Source: Auritidibacter sp. Marseille-P8566 | GTDB taxonomy: Bacteria; Actinomycetota; Actinomycetes; Actinomycetales; Microbacteriaceae | Direction: 5' to 3' | DNA length: 64,000 bases | NCBI GenBank assembly: GCA_945895375.1 | Contig: CAMDEE010000005.1 | Span: forward strand, 1 to 64,000 | Shown: piece after piece, positions 25,709 through 33,913 of the stretch | How positions within the stretch are numbered: the first letter of the stretch is position 1 | Layout of the letters: every line of letters begins with the position of its first letter | Translations under genes and position numbers: made by a program | The notes under the pieces: generated by a model | Told to the model about the DNA's origin: nothing | The model's input: only the letters and a program-made list of their open reading frames with translations | Database searches by the model: none

Positions 25709-26668
25709 TCAGGAGATAGAGCTTATTTCCTCCAAAGTAGGAGGCTCACAACCAGCTCTTTCACAAGCGATGCTTGCTGCTACTCCTGCGATACGTACGT
25801 ATTCGGCTAGGTCTTGGTTGTTTAGGGAAGCTAGTTTGTTGAGGGCGTTTTCGCCTAGGTAGTTGTTGTCTTCTAGTTGGCCTAGGAGGTTAGCTACGAA
25901 GGTGTCTCCAGCTCCTACAGTGTCTACTACCTGTATCTTTCTAGCTGGAACATCTATGGTCTCGTTGTTCCTATAGATTCTTGTTCCTTGAGAGCCTCTG
26001 GTTAGCAGAACAATCTTGTCTGTGTTGTTAATCCAGGAGTTGATGATCTCGGTTAGATCTGCTTGGGCTTCAAGGTCATAGAGCCATTCGATGTCTTCAT
26101 CGCTGGCTTTGATGATGTGTGAGAAAGAGTTGACTCTTTCAACTCTTTCTCTTTCTTTGTTTCTATCAAAGCCAAGAGCTGCTCTGATGTTGATGTCGTG
26201 AGAGATTGTTAGGTCTTCTTGTAGTTCTTTAGCCCAGGCTTCAATTACTAGGTTGCCTGGCTCCATAGCCATGGTTAGACAGCCAAAGGATATTGCTTTG
26301 GCATTTAGGCTCTTCACTGTTTCTTTGGTTGGTAGTTCTTCTCTAGTCCAACCCCAGTCAGCTGTCCCATTTGTATAGAAGTTATAGGTAGGGGAGCCTT
26401 GAGCATTAACACTTATTACTGCAAGTGTTGTTGGTTCATCGGTATCGATGATGTAATCAAGATTTACGTTATTAGAGAGCAGTCTGTCCTTAATAAGAAT
26501 TCCGAATCTATCTGAGGAGATTCGGGCTAGGAACTGGTGATCTGTTCCTCTTCTAGCTAAAGCAAGGGCTACGTTAGCGTTAGCTCCACCAACTACTGCT
26601 TGGAACTGACCTTTAGTCTCTTTGGACTCGATAAGGTCAATCAGGGCTTCACCAATAACTAGAATCAT
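25709..26668 (-). CDS. PfkB-family carbohydrate kinase (fructokinase-like)
   Basis: 319-aa ribokinase-fold kinase. The N-terminal substrate region GEALIDLIE...VGGANANVALALARRG (7-42 in parts) and the C-terminal catalytic motif DTVGAGDTFVA (about 248-258, Asp base at position 254) are intact. It phosphorylates a sugar, most likely fructose, in the cytoplasm. It is a single gene without an obvious operon. The intergenic stretch 25607-25708 holds nothing recognisable. Confidence 0.88.
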   Translation of the reverse strand: MILVIGEALIDLIESKETKGQFQAVVGGANANVALALARRGTDHQFLARISSDRFGILIKDRLLSNNVNLDYIIDTDEPTTLAVISVNAQGSPTYNFYTNGTADWGWTREELPTKETVKSLNAKAISFGCLTMAMEPGNLVIEAWAKELQEDLTISHDINIRAALGFDRNKERERVERVNSFSHIIKASDEDIEWLYDLEAQADLTEIINSWINNTDKIVLLTRGSQGTRIYRNNETIDVPARKIQVVDTVGAGDTFVANLLGQLEDNNYLGENALNKLASLNNQDLAEYVRIAGVAASIACERAGCEPPTLEEISSIS

Positions 26669-26727
26669 GCTTCAAGTTTAGGGTGGTGGGAGAAGGTGTC
26701 GCCCATGTTTCCAGTTAGGCTCGAGGT

Positions 26728-27714
26728 ATGAATAAAACATTGAAAGTGGCAACTGCCTACGTTCTTATCGGTCTGACCTCAGCATGGTTTGGTTTCATAA
26801 TTGCTAACTATGTGGGTCTCTATGAGGCACCTCAATACAACGCTGAGGGCTACATGTGGTTTGGCTATGAACAACTGACTAAGCCGAGCACATACATCTT
26901 CCTAACTGCGCTTATCTCCCTTTCGGCATTCTCAGGCCTTGCTTACCGTAAAGCTGATGTTCTAGTGGCTAAGAAAACCCCTGGTGCTCTTCCGGTGTTT
27001 AGGTTCGCAACCGTTGGAGTAGTTGTTTCACTTGTGTCTTTAGTGATCTTTGCTCTAAGTGCTTTCTTTGCTTCTTTCAATGATTTCTCTGGTGCAAGAG
27101 GTGGTGTAAGTGATCAGATAACTGGTGTCTACATCCCAATCATTCTTGCTGCTGCTGTTGCAGTATTCCTTATTCTTAGTGCAACTGTTTACCGTAAGTC
27201 TGAGTCAACTGTTGGCCAAGCAAGTCCTGAACAGAAAAGAGCAAAACGTGAAGCAGCTCTTGCTTTCATCTATCCAATAGTTGGAACTACTCTTGCTCTT
27301 CTTATTGGTCTGACTGTTTATCAGGCAAGTAGAGAAAACCCTCAGGTTTGGGTTTGGGTATTGATCTTGGCTATCGTTGGTGGCTCTGTTGCTCTAGGTA
27401 GCATTTACGCTGCAAGAACTAAAGCTTATGGTTCTTCTAAAGCTAAACCTAAGAAAGAAGCAGGAACAACAGCACTTAGTTTGAACTTTGTGCTGGTCGT
27501 CGTTTTTGTTGTTGTTGTGACCGTGATGTCATTTGGGTTTGGTATTGCAGCTATTACTGAACTATCTGAATGGAGAGCGAACGGTAACTACATCATGGCC
27601 ATAACTCCAGGATGGTTCGTTCGCTCAATGCTTCCAGCAATGCTGACTTTGGTTTTAGTTGATGTTACTGCTTATGTAGCTGTTCGGATTAGAAGCATCG
27701 TTTCAGCTAATTAG
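26728..27714 (+). CDS. Multi-pass membrane protein of unknown function
   Basis: 328 aa with about eight hydrophobic segments (for example VLIGLTSAWFGFIIANYVG, FVLVVVFVVVVTVMSFGFG and MLPAMLTLVLVDVTAYVAV). A cytoplasmic Lys/Ala-rich loop (KAKPKKEAGTT) lies near residue 240. No transporter motif or family is recognised. It faces the fructokinase gene divergently and ends convergent to a cluster of small membrane proteins. Confidence 0.7.
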   Translation: MNKTLKVATAYVLIGLTSAWFGFIIANYVGLYEAPQYNAEGYMWFGYEQLTKPSTYIFLTALISLSAFSGLAYRKADVLVAKKTPGALPVFRFATVGVVVSLVSLVIFALSAFFASFNDFSGARGGVSDQITGVYIPIILAAAVAVFLILSATVYRKSESTVGQASPEQKRAKREAALAFIYPIVGTTLALLIGLTVYQASRENPQVWVWVLILAIVGGSVALGSIYAARTKAYGSSKAKPKKEAGTTALSLNFVLVVVFVVVVTVMSFGFGIAAITELSEWRANGNYIMAITPGWFVRSMLPAMLTLVLVDVTAYVAVRIRSIVSAN

Positions 27715-27732
27715 CTTGGATTCTGTAGCTAT

Positions 27733-28059
27733 CTAAAGCGTTCCATTAAATAGGCGACTAATCACGTCACCTATAAGAGCTAGGGCACTAAAGCCTGCCC
27801 AGACACCTAGAACGATGAAGAATATCTTTTTAGTGCGGGTTGGGTTTTTACCAAAACTAATTATGAAAAGCCCAGCAGGCACTGAGAGTATGAAATATAG
27901 AAATGCCATTCCCCTTGGACCAACGTAGTCTCCACTGAAACCATAAGGTGCTGGAGATACCATCAAGATAATAGCTGGAACTATTGCCACAGCAATCCCG
28001 ATTACTCTCGTTACTAATCTGAATCTGGGACTTGTTTCACTTTTGTTGGTGTTACTCAT
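27733..28059 (-). CDS. Small membrane protein (cluster member)
   Basis: 108 aa with a short polar N-terminus (MSNTNKSETSPRFRL) and three hydrophobic helices. GAGAGGAACCC precedes the ATG. It resembles in size and architecture the other small membrane proteins encoded on this strand up to 29655, all starting MS.. and then a basic patch before the first helix. Function unknown. Confidence 0.6.
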   Translation of the reverse strand: MSNTNKSETSPRFRLVTRVIGIAVAIVPAIILMVSPAPYGFSGDYVGPRGMAFLYFILSVPAGLFIISFGKNPTRTKKIFFIVLGVWAGFSALALIGDVISRLFNGTL

Positions 28060-28292
28060 GGGTTCCTCTCTGTGGTTTTAGATCCACTTTCTGGAAGTGA
28101 TCAGTGGTTGCTTACGTTCGAAAATTATAGATCTGCTAGTTGGGTTCAAGACTGTGTGCCTATTTTTGACTGCATAATAAAGTGCCCCCACTGGGAACAA
28201 CCCTAGTAACGATTGTCTAGATAATGCCCTGGGAAATAAATGCTTGGACAACGATTGGGTAACAGCAAGTTCACTAAATGAAGCGCAACCTT
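28060..28292. other. Intergenic region with a copy of the CCCCC[AG]CT motif
   Basis: No gene. It contains GTGCCCCCACTGGG near 28181, also seen as GTGCCCCCGCT (near 28706) and GTGACCCCCACT (near 29740), each upstream of a small membrane-protein gene. CTAG-flanked and CCCTGGG-flanked inverted repeats follow. Confidence 0.35.
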
Positions 28293-28676
28293 CTAAAGAA
28301 TTAGATGAACTCCGGCAAGATCACCGATGTGCCAAATGGCAATAAGTAGAAATATCGCAGACAAAATCACCCTGACAATATCTTGGAATGGGAGGGGAGT
28401 TCCTTCGGGCCTCACAGACTTCTTTGAAAACCGATAGTAAAGCATCAAGCCAATACCGGTAAATGACAAAAGAAATGCAAGGGGAATGGTAATTAGTGCG
28501 ACAGCTATTCCACCGCCATTGAAAACCAAAGGGCTGGTGCTTGGAAGAGAATCCTTGAACAGCAATAAGACCCATGGGCTAGAACCAACTACGACCCCTA
28601 GCAAAAAGTTGAACAAACCCAATTTCAAATAGAATCTGCTTTTTCTAGGTGTGGGTTGAATGATCTCAGTACTCAC
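28293..28676 (-). CDS. Small membrane protein (cluster member)
   Basis: 127 aa, starting GTG at 28676 behind a strong AGGAGG. A basic patch (PRKSRFYLKLG) is followed by three membrane helices, the second and third being VALITIPLAFLLSFTGIGLML and VRVILSAIFLLIAIWHIG. No family recognised. The region upstream (28677-28805) holds the motif GTGCCCCCGCT. Confidence 0.6.
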   Translation of the reverse strand: MSTEIIQPTPRKSRFYLKLGLFNFLLGVVVGSSPWVLLLFKDSLPSTSPLVFNGGGIAVALITIPLAFLLSFTGIGLMLYYRFSKKSVRPEGTPLPFQDIVRVILSAIFLLIAIWHIGDLAGVHLIL

Positions 28677-28805
28677 AATTCCTCCTCTTTTAGAAGGGCC
28701 CCGTGCCCCCGCTAATTCGAGAATAGCGTTTCCACTCGGGATGAACCCAGCACGTACGTAACAATATCGTCACAAGGTAACCTTGAGTTTATGAAGTTCT
28801 CTTGC

Positions 28806-29059
28806 TCATTTGCTAAGGATGTAGCCAACTCCAAACACCATGTTCCCTAAACCAAACAGTGAGGTAATCACTCCTATCGGAAGAGTTAGAATCCCAAAGA
28901 AGCCGAGAGCGGTTGCATTTGTGTCAGTAAATCTTTCGATTGTTATTCCCACAATGAAAGGTAGGAATGCAAATAGTATTCCGCCAAAAGTGAGAGCTAA
29001 TCCGAAAATGGAAAGTTTTAGCCCCTTACGCTTTGGCTTCTTTCGATTACTTGAGACAT
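28806..29059 (-). pseudogene. Frameshifted small membrane protein
   Basis: GAGGAAG followed by ATG at 29059 opens MSQ in a frame that stops after 13 codons. One base out of frame, a continuous reading from about 29045 to the TGA at 28806 encodes SNRKKPKRKGLKLSIFG, then GLALTFGGILFAFLPFIVGI and further hydrophobic helices ending VFGVGYILSK. Total length is 254 nt, one short of a multiple of three. A single missing base near CAAGT would restore MSQSNRKKPKRKG, matching the neighbour's MSFVNKPKTKRAG. It is therefore a recent pseudogene or a sequence error. Confidence 0.65.
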
Positions 29060-29073
29060 TTAGAACTTCCTCT

Positions 29074-29655
29074 CTAGAAGATAGCGTTGTATGCGATCTG
29101 TGCTTGCATGAAAATAACTATGAGTAGCGCAAGGGCGCCTATGGTTGTGGCCAACATGAGCATGTCGTCTTTGGAACTGATTGCAAAATAAACGGCGAAA
29201 CCAATTGCCACCAGTGCAATCAAAAGCAAACTAGGTAGAAGCAGCCCGCCATCTAAGTGCACAAGTATTCGAGCTTCAGTGATCCTTGCAAACATCGAAG
29301 ATGTAACAAGAACAGAGGCTGCGGTTATCCCCAGTGACATCGTCTTTTCTCTGAGTACTAGTACCCTCGAAATCTCATCTGCAACGCCTGTGGCTATATT
29401 TTTCCTCAAGGAGAAAGTTAAGCCCAATATCATCTGGACTAATCCGGGTATGGCGATAGCAGCTCCTATGAGAACACTGAATAGTAGGAAGAAGATCACA
29501 CCGCTAGCCCAGATGTTTCCAGATTTGGCAGTGTTGTCAATTGCTAAAAGCAGCGGGAATAAAGATATGTAAACCCCCGCTGGCAACATTGCGGATCCAA
29601 TGATGGTGAGTACAAGTCCAGCACGTTTGGTTTTTGGTTTGTTAACAAAACTCAC
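29074..29655 (-). CDS. Membrane protein (cluster member)
   Basis: 193 aa, starting GTG at 29655 with AAAGGGG upstream. The N-terminus MSFVNKPKTKRAG is followed by about five to six hydrophobic helices. It lies 14 bp before the frameshifted gene and probably heads a two-gene unit with it. Family unknown. The 199-bp region upstream (29656-29854) carries GTGACCCCCACT and an AGCAA/TTGCT hairpin. Confidence 0.6.
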   Translation of the reverse strand: MSFVNKPKTKRAGLVLTIIGSAMLPAGVYISLFPLLLAIDNTAKSGNIWASGVIFFLLFSVLIGAAIAIPGLVQMILGLTFSLRKNIATGVADEISRVLVLREKTMSLGITAASVLVTSSMFARITEARILVHLDGGLLLPSLLLIALVAIGFAVYFAISSKDDMLMLATTIGALALLIVIFMQAQIAYNAIF

Positions 29656-29854
29656 ATTTTCCCCTTTGCTTCTCTCTCAGCTCAGAATCCTTGAGAAAGA
29701 TCTATCAAGTTCTTTTCACCTAGGCGAGAGCCCCCGTGACCCCCACTAGCAACAATGATATTGCTATGCATCAGCTATTGGAAATGAATATTCAATATTC
29801 TAAATAACGGCTGGATAACAAAACTTAGGTGCTGGTAGCGGTTAGCCTTGAACT

Positions 29855-30499
29855 ATGAAGTACTCTTGCTCAGCTTTACTCTTTGACAATGATGGAGTCC
29901 TCGTTGATTCTCACCAAGCAGCTAAAGCTGCTTGGGATGTCTGGGCCACAGAATACTCTCCAGGCTATGACTTAGATAAAGCTAAGAATGCTGGTCGTAG
30001 AGCAGAAGATATGGTTCGTGAGCTAGTCTCTGCAGAGCTGTTTGGTGCTGCTAATGATCGAATCAATCAACTGGAGCAGGAGACAGCTCATCTCACTATT
30101 GCTGTTCCAGGAGCCAAAGAGCTAGTTAGCTCACTTCGTTCAGGTATCTGGACCATCTGCACATCAGCAAATCCAAATCTAGGCAGAGCAAGACTAGAGG
30201 CTGCAGGCATAGTTATCCCTAAGGAACTAGTTACTGGTGATGATGTTTCTAGAGGCAAACCATTTCCTGATCCTTATTTACTGGGAGCAAAGAACCTAGG
30301 GTTTGATCCTCAAGACTGTGTGGTGTTCGAGGATGCTGAAGCAGGAGTTATCTCAGCTATTGAGGCTGGTGTAGGGCTAGTAATAGGTGTTGGCAAAAAG
30401 GCTGTGAAGTCTGAGGCAGATATAGTGGTCAAAGACCTAACAGGTATTACCTTTGATGGTGAAGAGTTATTTATTCCAGATTCAATAAGGATGAGGTAA
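29855..30499 (+). CDS. HAD superfamily (subfamily IA) sugar phosphatase-like hydrolase
   Basis: 214 aa. HAD motif I FDNDGVLVDS (10-19, nucleophile Asp11 and acid Asp13, although the first residue pair reads DND), motif II TSAN near 108, motif III Lys in RGKPFPDPY, and motif IV VFEDAEAGV are present. It resembles beta-phosphoglucomutase/2-deoxyglucose-6-phosphatase relatives acting on phosphosugars. The redoxin gene follows after 3 bp, suggesting cotranscription. Confidence 0.85.
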   Translation: MKYSCSALLFDNDGVLVDSHQAAKAAWDVWATEYSPGYDLDKAKNAGRRAEDMVRELVSAELFGAANDRINQLEQETAHLTIAVPGAKELVSSLRSGIWTICTSANPNLGRARLEAAGIVIPKELVTGDDVSRGKPFPDPYLLGAKNLGFDPQDCVVFEDAEAGVISAIEAGVGLVIGVGKKAVKSEADIVVKDLTGITFDGEELFIPDSIRMR

Positions 30500-30502
30500 A
30501 AG

Positions 30503-30751
30503 ATGAGTGAAGTTATTGTATACGGTGCTGACTGGTGTGGGGACTGCAGAAGATCAGAAAAGCTACTGAACACCCTAGGTGTTGAATACGAAAAGAGAGA
30601 CGTTGAGCAATCAGCAGAATTCACCGAAGAAGCCAGAGAAATCTCAGGCAGAACCAACATCCCAGTAATCGTCTTTGCTGATGGCAAGCACCTGGTTGAG
30701 CCTAGTGATGCTGATTTGCATGCAGAGCTAAAGCTCAGAGGTTTGATCTAG
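30503..30751 (+). CDS. Glutaredoxin-like protein (mycoredoxin type)
   Basis: 82 aa thioredoxin-fold protein with the CGDC redox motif (C12 to C15) after YGADW and a cis-Pro in NIPVIVF. Actinobacterial proteins of this size use mycothiol to reduce mixed disulfides. A tandem GNAT protein resembling mycothiol synthase occurs at 46.5 kb, which fits. It abuts the convergent gene exactly. Confidence 0.85.
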   Translation: MSEVIVYGADWCGDCRRSEKLLNTLGVEYEKRDVEQSAEFTEEAREISGRTNIPVIVFADGKHLVEPSDADLHAELKLRGLI

Positions 30752-31138
30752 TCACTTCTCTGTTTCGATAGAAACCTGTAGTTCACAATCATCAGCGGGT
30801 ATGCCGAATAATTGAATCGCCTGAGTGTATTCAGCTGCGATTTCTTCAACGTTGCTTTCATCCCAGCTCAGTTCTTTCCAGTAGTTAGGGACATCGTCGT
30901 TGGGTCTATTCCAGCCCATCGCAATGAGCCTCTCAGCAACTAAATCCGCACCATCTTCAGTTGGCGAGATCTCAATCCAGATCTCCTCATCTGAGTTCCA
31001 AGTGCCTTGAATATAAAGGTCTGGGTACACATCGTTATCGATGGAGATTGTGAAATAGCCTTCTGTCCCGGTATCTAGGACTGCTGAAGCTATCTCGCGA
31101 GCAATGGCTTCCCAGCCGAGTGGTATTGATGCAGACAT
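30752..31138 (-). CDS. Hypothetical protein, TY-Chap/T3SS-chaperone-like fold
   Basis: 128-aa acidic soluble protein with a mixed alpha/beta pattern (GYFTISIDNDVYPDLYIQG, VAERLIAMGWNRP, NYWKELSW). It resembles short actinobacterial proteins of the TY-Chap/type III chaperone-like group, but this is a weak assignment. Its TGA touches the TAG of the convergent redoxin gene. A palindromic operator-like element lies 42 bp upstream of its start. Confidence 0.6.
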   Translation of the reverse strand: MSASIPLGWEAIAREIASAVLDTGTEGYFTISIDNDVYPDLYIQGTWNSDEEIWIEISPTEDGADLVAERLIAMGWNRPNDDVPNYWKELSWDESNVEEIAAEYTQAIQLFGIPADDCELQVSIETEK

Positions 31139-31169
31139 GAGCTATTCCTTTGCTATTTGGCAACAATAT

Positions 31170-31193
31170 TAGGCATATATTGCCTATAGGCAA
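31170..31193. promoter_or_regulatory. Palindromic GGCA/TGCC element
   Basis: TAGGCA-TATAT-TGCCTA (31170-31186) overlaps a perfect 14-bp palindrome TTGCCTATAGGCAA (31180-31193). There are thus three alternating half-sites, a typical layout for cooperative repressor binding. It lies between the minus-strand TY-Chap-like gene and the plus-strand helicase, and could control either. Confidence 0.45.
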
Positions 31194-31339
31194 AACGTTA
31201 CCTTTCCGTTAGGCTTACCAAGTCAGGGTTTCCTGACAGTAGTCGTTTGCAGCACATAGTTCGAACCTTTGGTCTGAACAAGATAAATGTGCCAGTCTTC
31301 CTATTTGTGAGAATCTGCCGTGTTGCAGATGTTCTTCTC

Positions 31340-31405
31340 GTGTGTGGGTCAGCGCAGTTCGACTAGTCCATGCGCCCTAGCACTACTCCTGCGAAGGCCA
31401 CACAC
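31340..31405 (+). promoter_or_regulatory. Structured 5' leader of the DEAD-box helicase mRNA
   Basis: An 8-bp stem GTGTGTGG (31340-31347) with CCACACAC (31398-31405) closes about 50 nt that include an inner GCGCA/TGCGC hairpin (31352-31356 with 31371-31375). The structure ends 6 bp before the AGGA ribosome-binding site. Cold-shock helicase genes often have long folded leaders, so it may be thermo- or autoregulatory. Confidence 0.45.
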
Positions 31406-31424
31406 TATAAAGGAATATACAAAC

Positions 31425-33626
31425 ATGCCTAAAAACGGCACTAATTCGCGCGCGCCTAGAGCAACCGCGGCTAAAACTACCCATCGTAAAGGTTCAGCTA
31501 GCGCTGCTCCGGCTGCTCGTAAGCCACGTCACACTGCAGCAGCACCTGCTGGCAGAGACAAGAGAGATTATCGTGAAGATAACGCTCGTCCGCTAAGAGA
31601 AGTCAGAAACGACAGACCGGCTAGAGACTCACGTCCTATCCGTGAACAGCGTAATGATCGTCCAGTTAGAAGTGATGACCGCAGACCAGAGTGGACTCCA
31701 GGTGGTTCAAGAGAATCATTCGCTGGCCGCAATGCTCGTACCGGCGGAAACGCTTCTCGTGCAGGTTCAGACTCAAGATCACCTCGTAGAGAGCGGACTT
31801 CAGAAAGACCAGCTCGTGATGACAGAGCTCCTCGCAGAGAGTGGACTGCAGAACGTCCAGTAAGAGATGATCGTGCACCACGCAGAGAGTGGACTCCTGA
31901 AAGACCAGCTCGTGATGACCGTGCTCCACGTCGTGATGACAGATCACCTCGTAGAGAGTGGACTTCAGAAAGACCAGCACGTGATGACAGAGCTCCTCGT
32001 AGAGAGTGGACTCCTGAGAGACCAGCTCGTGATGATCGTGCACCACGTCGTGAGTGGAGCGATTCTCGTCCAGCTCGTGATGACAGAGGTTCAAGAGATC
32101 CTCGTAGATCAGATCGTATGGAAAGAGATGACAACCGTCAGCGTTCATTCGATGGTGCAAGAGACAAGTCTCCTAACAAGAAGGCTTTCTTTGAAGATGT
32201 TGTTCTAGAGAAGCTTCAGTCAGTTGACCAGGCAGATGCAGTTATCTCAGCAGAGTGGGAAGAGATGGGTCTACACCCACGTCTTCTAGAAACTCTTGTT
32301 CAGATGGGTGCTATTGCTCCTTTCCCAATCCAGCAGGCAACTATTCCTGCTGCTATCTCAGGTAGAGATATCTTGGGTAGAGGTAAGACTGGTTCAGGTA
32401 AGACAATTGCTTTTGCTGTTCCTCTTATTACCAAGCTTGTTGCTCAAGGCTCACAGCCTCGTAAGCCAAACCGTCCTCGTGCACTGATTGTGGCTCCTAC
32501 TCGTGAACTAGCTGACCAGATTGATAGAACTCTTTCTCAGCTAGCTCGTGCAGTTGGTTTCTACACAACCTGTATTTACGGTGGTATGCCTCAGCGTCGT
32601 CAAGAGATTGCTATGGCTCGTGGTGTTGACATTCTTGTTGCTACCCCAGGTCGTCTAGAAGATCTAATGGCTCAGAAGATTGTTGATCTTCGTGATGTTG
32701 AGACTCTGGTTATCGATGAAGCAGATCACATGTGTGATCTAGGTTTCATTGAGCCAGTGAAGAGAATCACAGCAGCAACAGGTGACTCACAGAAGATGCT
32801 GTTCTCAGCTACTTTGGACCGTGAGATTGATGCTCTAGTTAAGCAGTTCCTGCCTAACCCTTATGTTTATGAAGTTCCTAACGAAACTGAAGAAACATCA
32901 GACATCATTCACCGAGTTATGTTTGCTGAAACTGATGCTCGTAGCCCAATCTTGCTTCGTTTAGTTCAGGGTGAGGGTAAGGCAATTATCTTCACTCGTA
33001 CCAAGATGACTGCAGAGCGTCTAAGTGAATCTCTAACTAGTGCTGGGGTTCCAGCTGCTCGTTTGCACGGAGATCTAAACCAGAACCAGAGAAACCGTAA
33101 CCTTCAGAGATTCATGTCTGGAGAAGTTCGTGTTCTAGTTGCAACTGACGTTGCTGCTCGTGGTATCCACGTTGATGACATCGCAATGGTTATCCAGGTT
33201 GATCCACCAGAGGAATACAAGACCTACCTTCACCGTTCAGGCCGTACCGGTCGTGCTGGTAAGACTGGAACTGTTATTACTTTGGTTCCTCGTTCACGCA
33301 GACGTAAGGTCGAAGATCTTCTTCGCCGTGCAGATCGTGATGCAATCTATATGGATGTTAGACAAGACAGCCCTATCCTTGCTGAAATCGCAGGCCCAAT
33401 TGCTCCAGCACCAGCTGCTAGCTCTTTGGACTTTGGTGACAGCCGTGGTGGTTCTTCACGTGAAGGCGGCCGTGGCCGCTCAGATCGTGGTGGATCTCGT
33501 GGAGGTTCTCGTGACTTCGGTTCTCGTTCAGACCGCGGTGGTTCAAGAGGTGGCTCAAGAGATGGTGCTCGTTCAGGTGGAAGACCTGCCGGTAGATCCG
33601 GTGGACGTCCAGGACGCGATCGCTAA
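31425..33626 (+). CDS. DEAD-box ATP-dependent RNA helicase with repeat-rich termini
   Basis: 733 aa from ATG 31425 (AGGA upstream). The first about 240 residues are disordered and basic, with repeats of REWTPERPARDDRAPR type. The helicase core has all motifs: Q motif FPIQQATIP, GKTGSGKT, PTRELAD, VATPGRLEDL, VIDEADHM (a DEAD box), FSATL, VATDVAARGIH and HRSGRTGRAGKTG. The C-terminus is an RGG/SRGGSR-rich RNA-binding tail. Such proteins remodel RNA in ribosome assembly and cold adaptation. A folded leader precedes it and two terminator hairpins follow. Confidence 0.94.
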   Translation: MPKNGTNSRAPRATAAKTTHRKGSASAAPAARKPRHTAAAPAGRDKRDYREDNARPLREVRNDRPARDSRPIREQRNDRPVRSDDRRPEWTPGGSRESFAGRNARTGGNASRAGSDSRSPRRERTSERPARDDRAPRREWTAERPVRDDRAPRREWTPERPARDDRAPRRDDRSPRREWTSERPARDDRAPRREWTPERPARDDRAPRREWSDSRPARDDRGSRDPRRSDRMERDDNRQRSFDGARDKSPNKKAFFEDVVLEKLQSVDQADAVISAEWEEMGLHPRLLETLVQMGAIAPFPIQQATIPAAISGRDILGRGKTGSGKTIAFAVPLITKLVAQGSQPRKPNRPRALIVAPTRELADQIDRTLSQLARAVGFYTTCIYGGMPQRRQEIAMARGVDILVATPGRLEDLMAQKIVDLRDVETLVIDEADHMCDLGFIEPVKRITAATGDSQKMLFSATLDREIDALVKQFLPNPYVYEVPNETEETSDIIHRVMFAETDARSPILLRLVQGEGKAIIFTRTKMTAERLSESLTSAGVPAARLHGDLNQNQRNRNLQRFMSGEVRVLVATDVAARGIHVDDIAMVIQVDPPEEYKTYLHRSGRTGRAGKTGTVITLVPRSRRRKVEDLLRRADRDAIYMDVRQDSPILAEIAGPIAPAPAASSLDFGDSRGGSSREGGRGRSDRGGSRGGSRDFGSRSDRGGSRGGSRDGARSGGRPAGRSGGRPGRDR
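31797..32100 (+). repeat. In-frame tandem repeat coding REW.(P/S)ERPARDDRAPR
   Basis: About six imperfect units of roughly 45-48 bp inside the helicase gene encode basic/acidic alternating residues. Codon choices differ between units (AGA and CGT mixed), so expansion is not very recent, though such tracts vary in copy number. Confidence 0.7.
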
Positions 33627-33635
33627 AGATTTTAG

Positions 33636-33672
33636 CAAATAACCCCAAGGGAAAACTTGGGGTTATTTGTTT
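33636..33672. terminator. Bidirectional-type hairpin terminator after the helicase
   Basis: A perfect 14-bp stem CAAATAACCCCAAG (33636-33649) with CTTGGGGTTATTTG (33656-33669), GGAAAA loop, then TTT. It ends the helicase transcript 10 bp after its stop. Confidence 0.85.
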
Positions 33673-33690
33673 AACACTGAAACTTAAACG

Positions 33691-33730
33691 CAGAAACCAC
33701 CAACGTGATCAGTGCCGGTGGTTTCTGTTT
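33691..33730. terminator. Second hairpin terminator
   Basis: A perfect 11-bp stem CAGAAACCACC (33691-33701) with GGTGGTTTCTG (33717-33727) and a following TTT. It backs up the first terminator and isolates the DUF3800 segment. Confidence 0.7.
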
Positions 33731-33736
33731 GACGCT

Positions 33737-33799
33737 GTGACCTCCCCAACTACCAAGTGAGAGACTCCTTGAATCTCTTATCATCAGGGAGGAACCTTT
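33737..33799 (+). repeat. Structured repeat, copy 1
   Basis: About 60 nt matching copy 2 at 34551. The outer stem is CCTCCC (33741-33746) with GGGAGG (33787-33792), with an internal loop and an inner stem AGAGACTC/GAATCTCT (33760-33767 with 33771-33778, one mismatch). Differences from copy 2 preserve pairing in the outer stem, which argues for a functional fold as RNA or folded DNA. Confidence 0.7.
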
Positions 33800-33913
33800 A
33801 ATTAGAAAATACAAGGTTTTCACCTTACAGTCAAGCGTGTGGATAACCACTTTGCGCTTCGATTCTCAAAGCTAAAGTTCAATAAGGCTGGAACAACTTC
33901 AACTCGGAGAATT

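Noticed and set aside
28840-29127. 95-aa plus-strand reading frame
   Set aside because: It is antisense to the frameshifted membrane-protein gene, whose hydrophobic, RBS-supported frame is far more convincing.
31568-32134. Long Ser/Arg-rich reading frame opposite the helicase N-terminus
   Set aside because: It is the antisense shadow of the in-frame REWTPERPARDD repeats; no ribosome-binding site and low-complexity composition.
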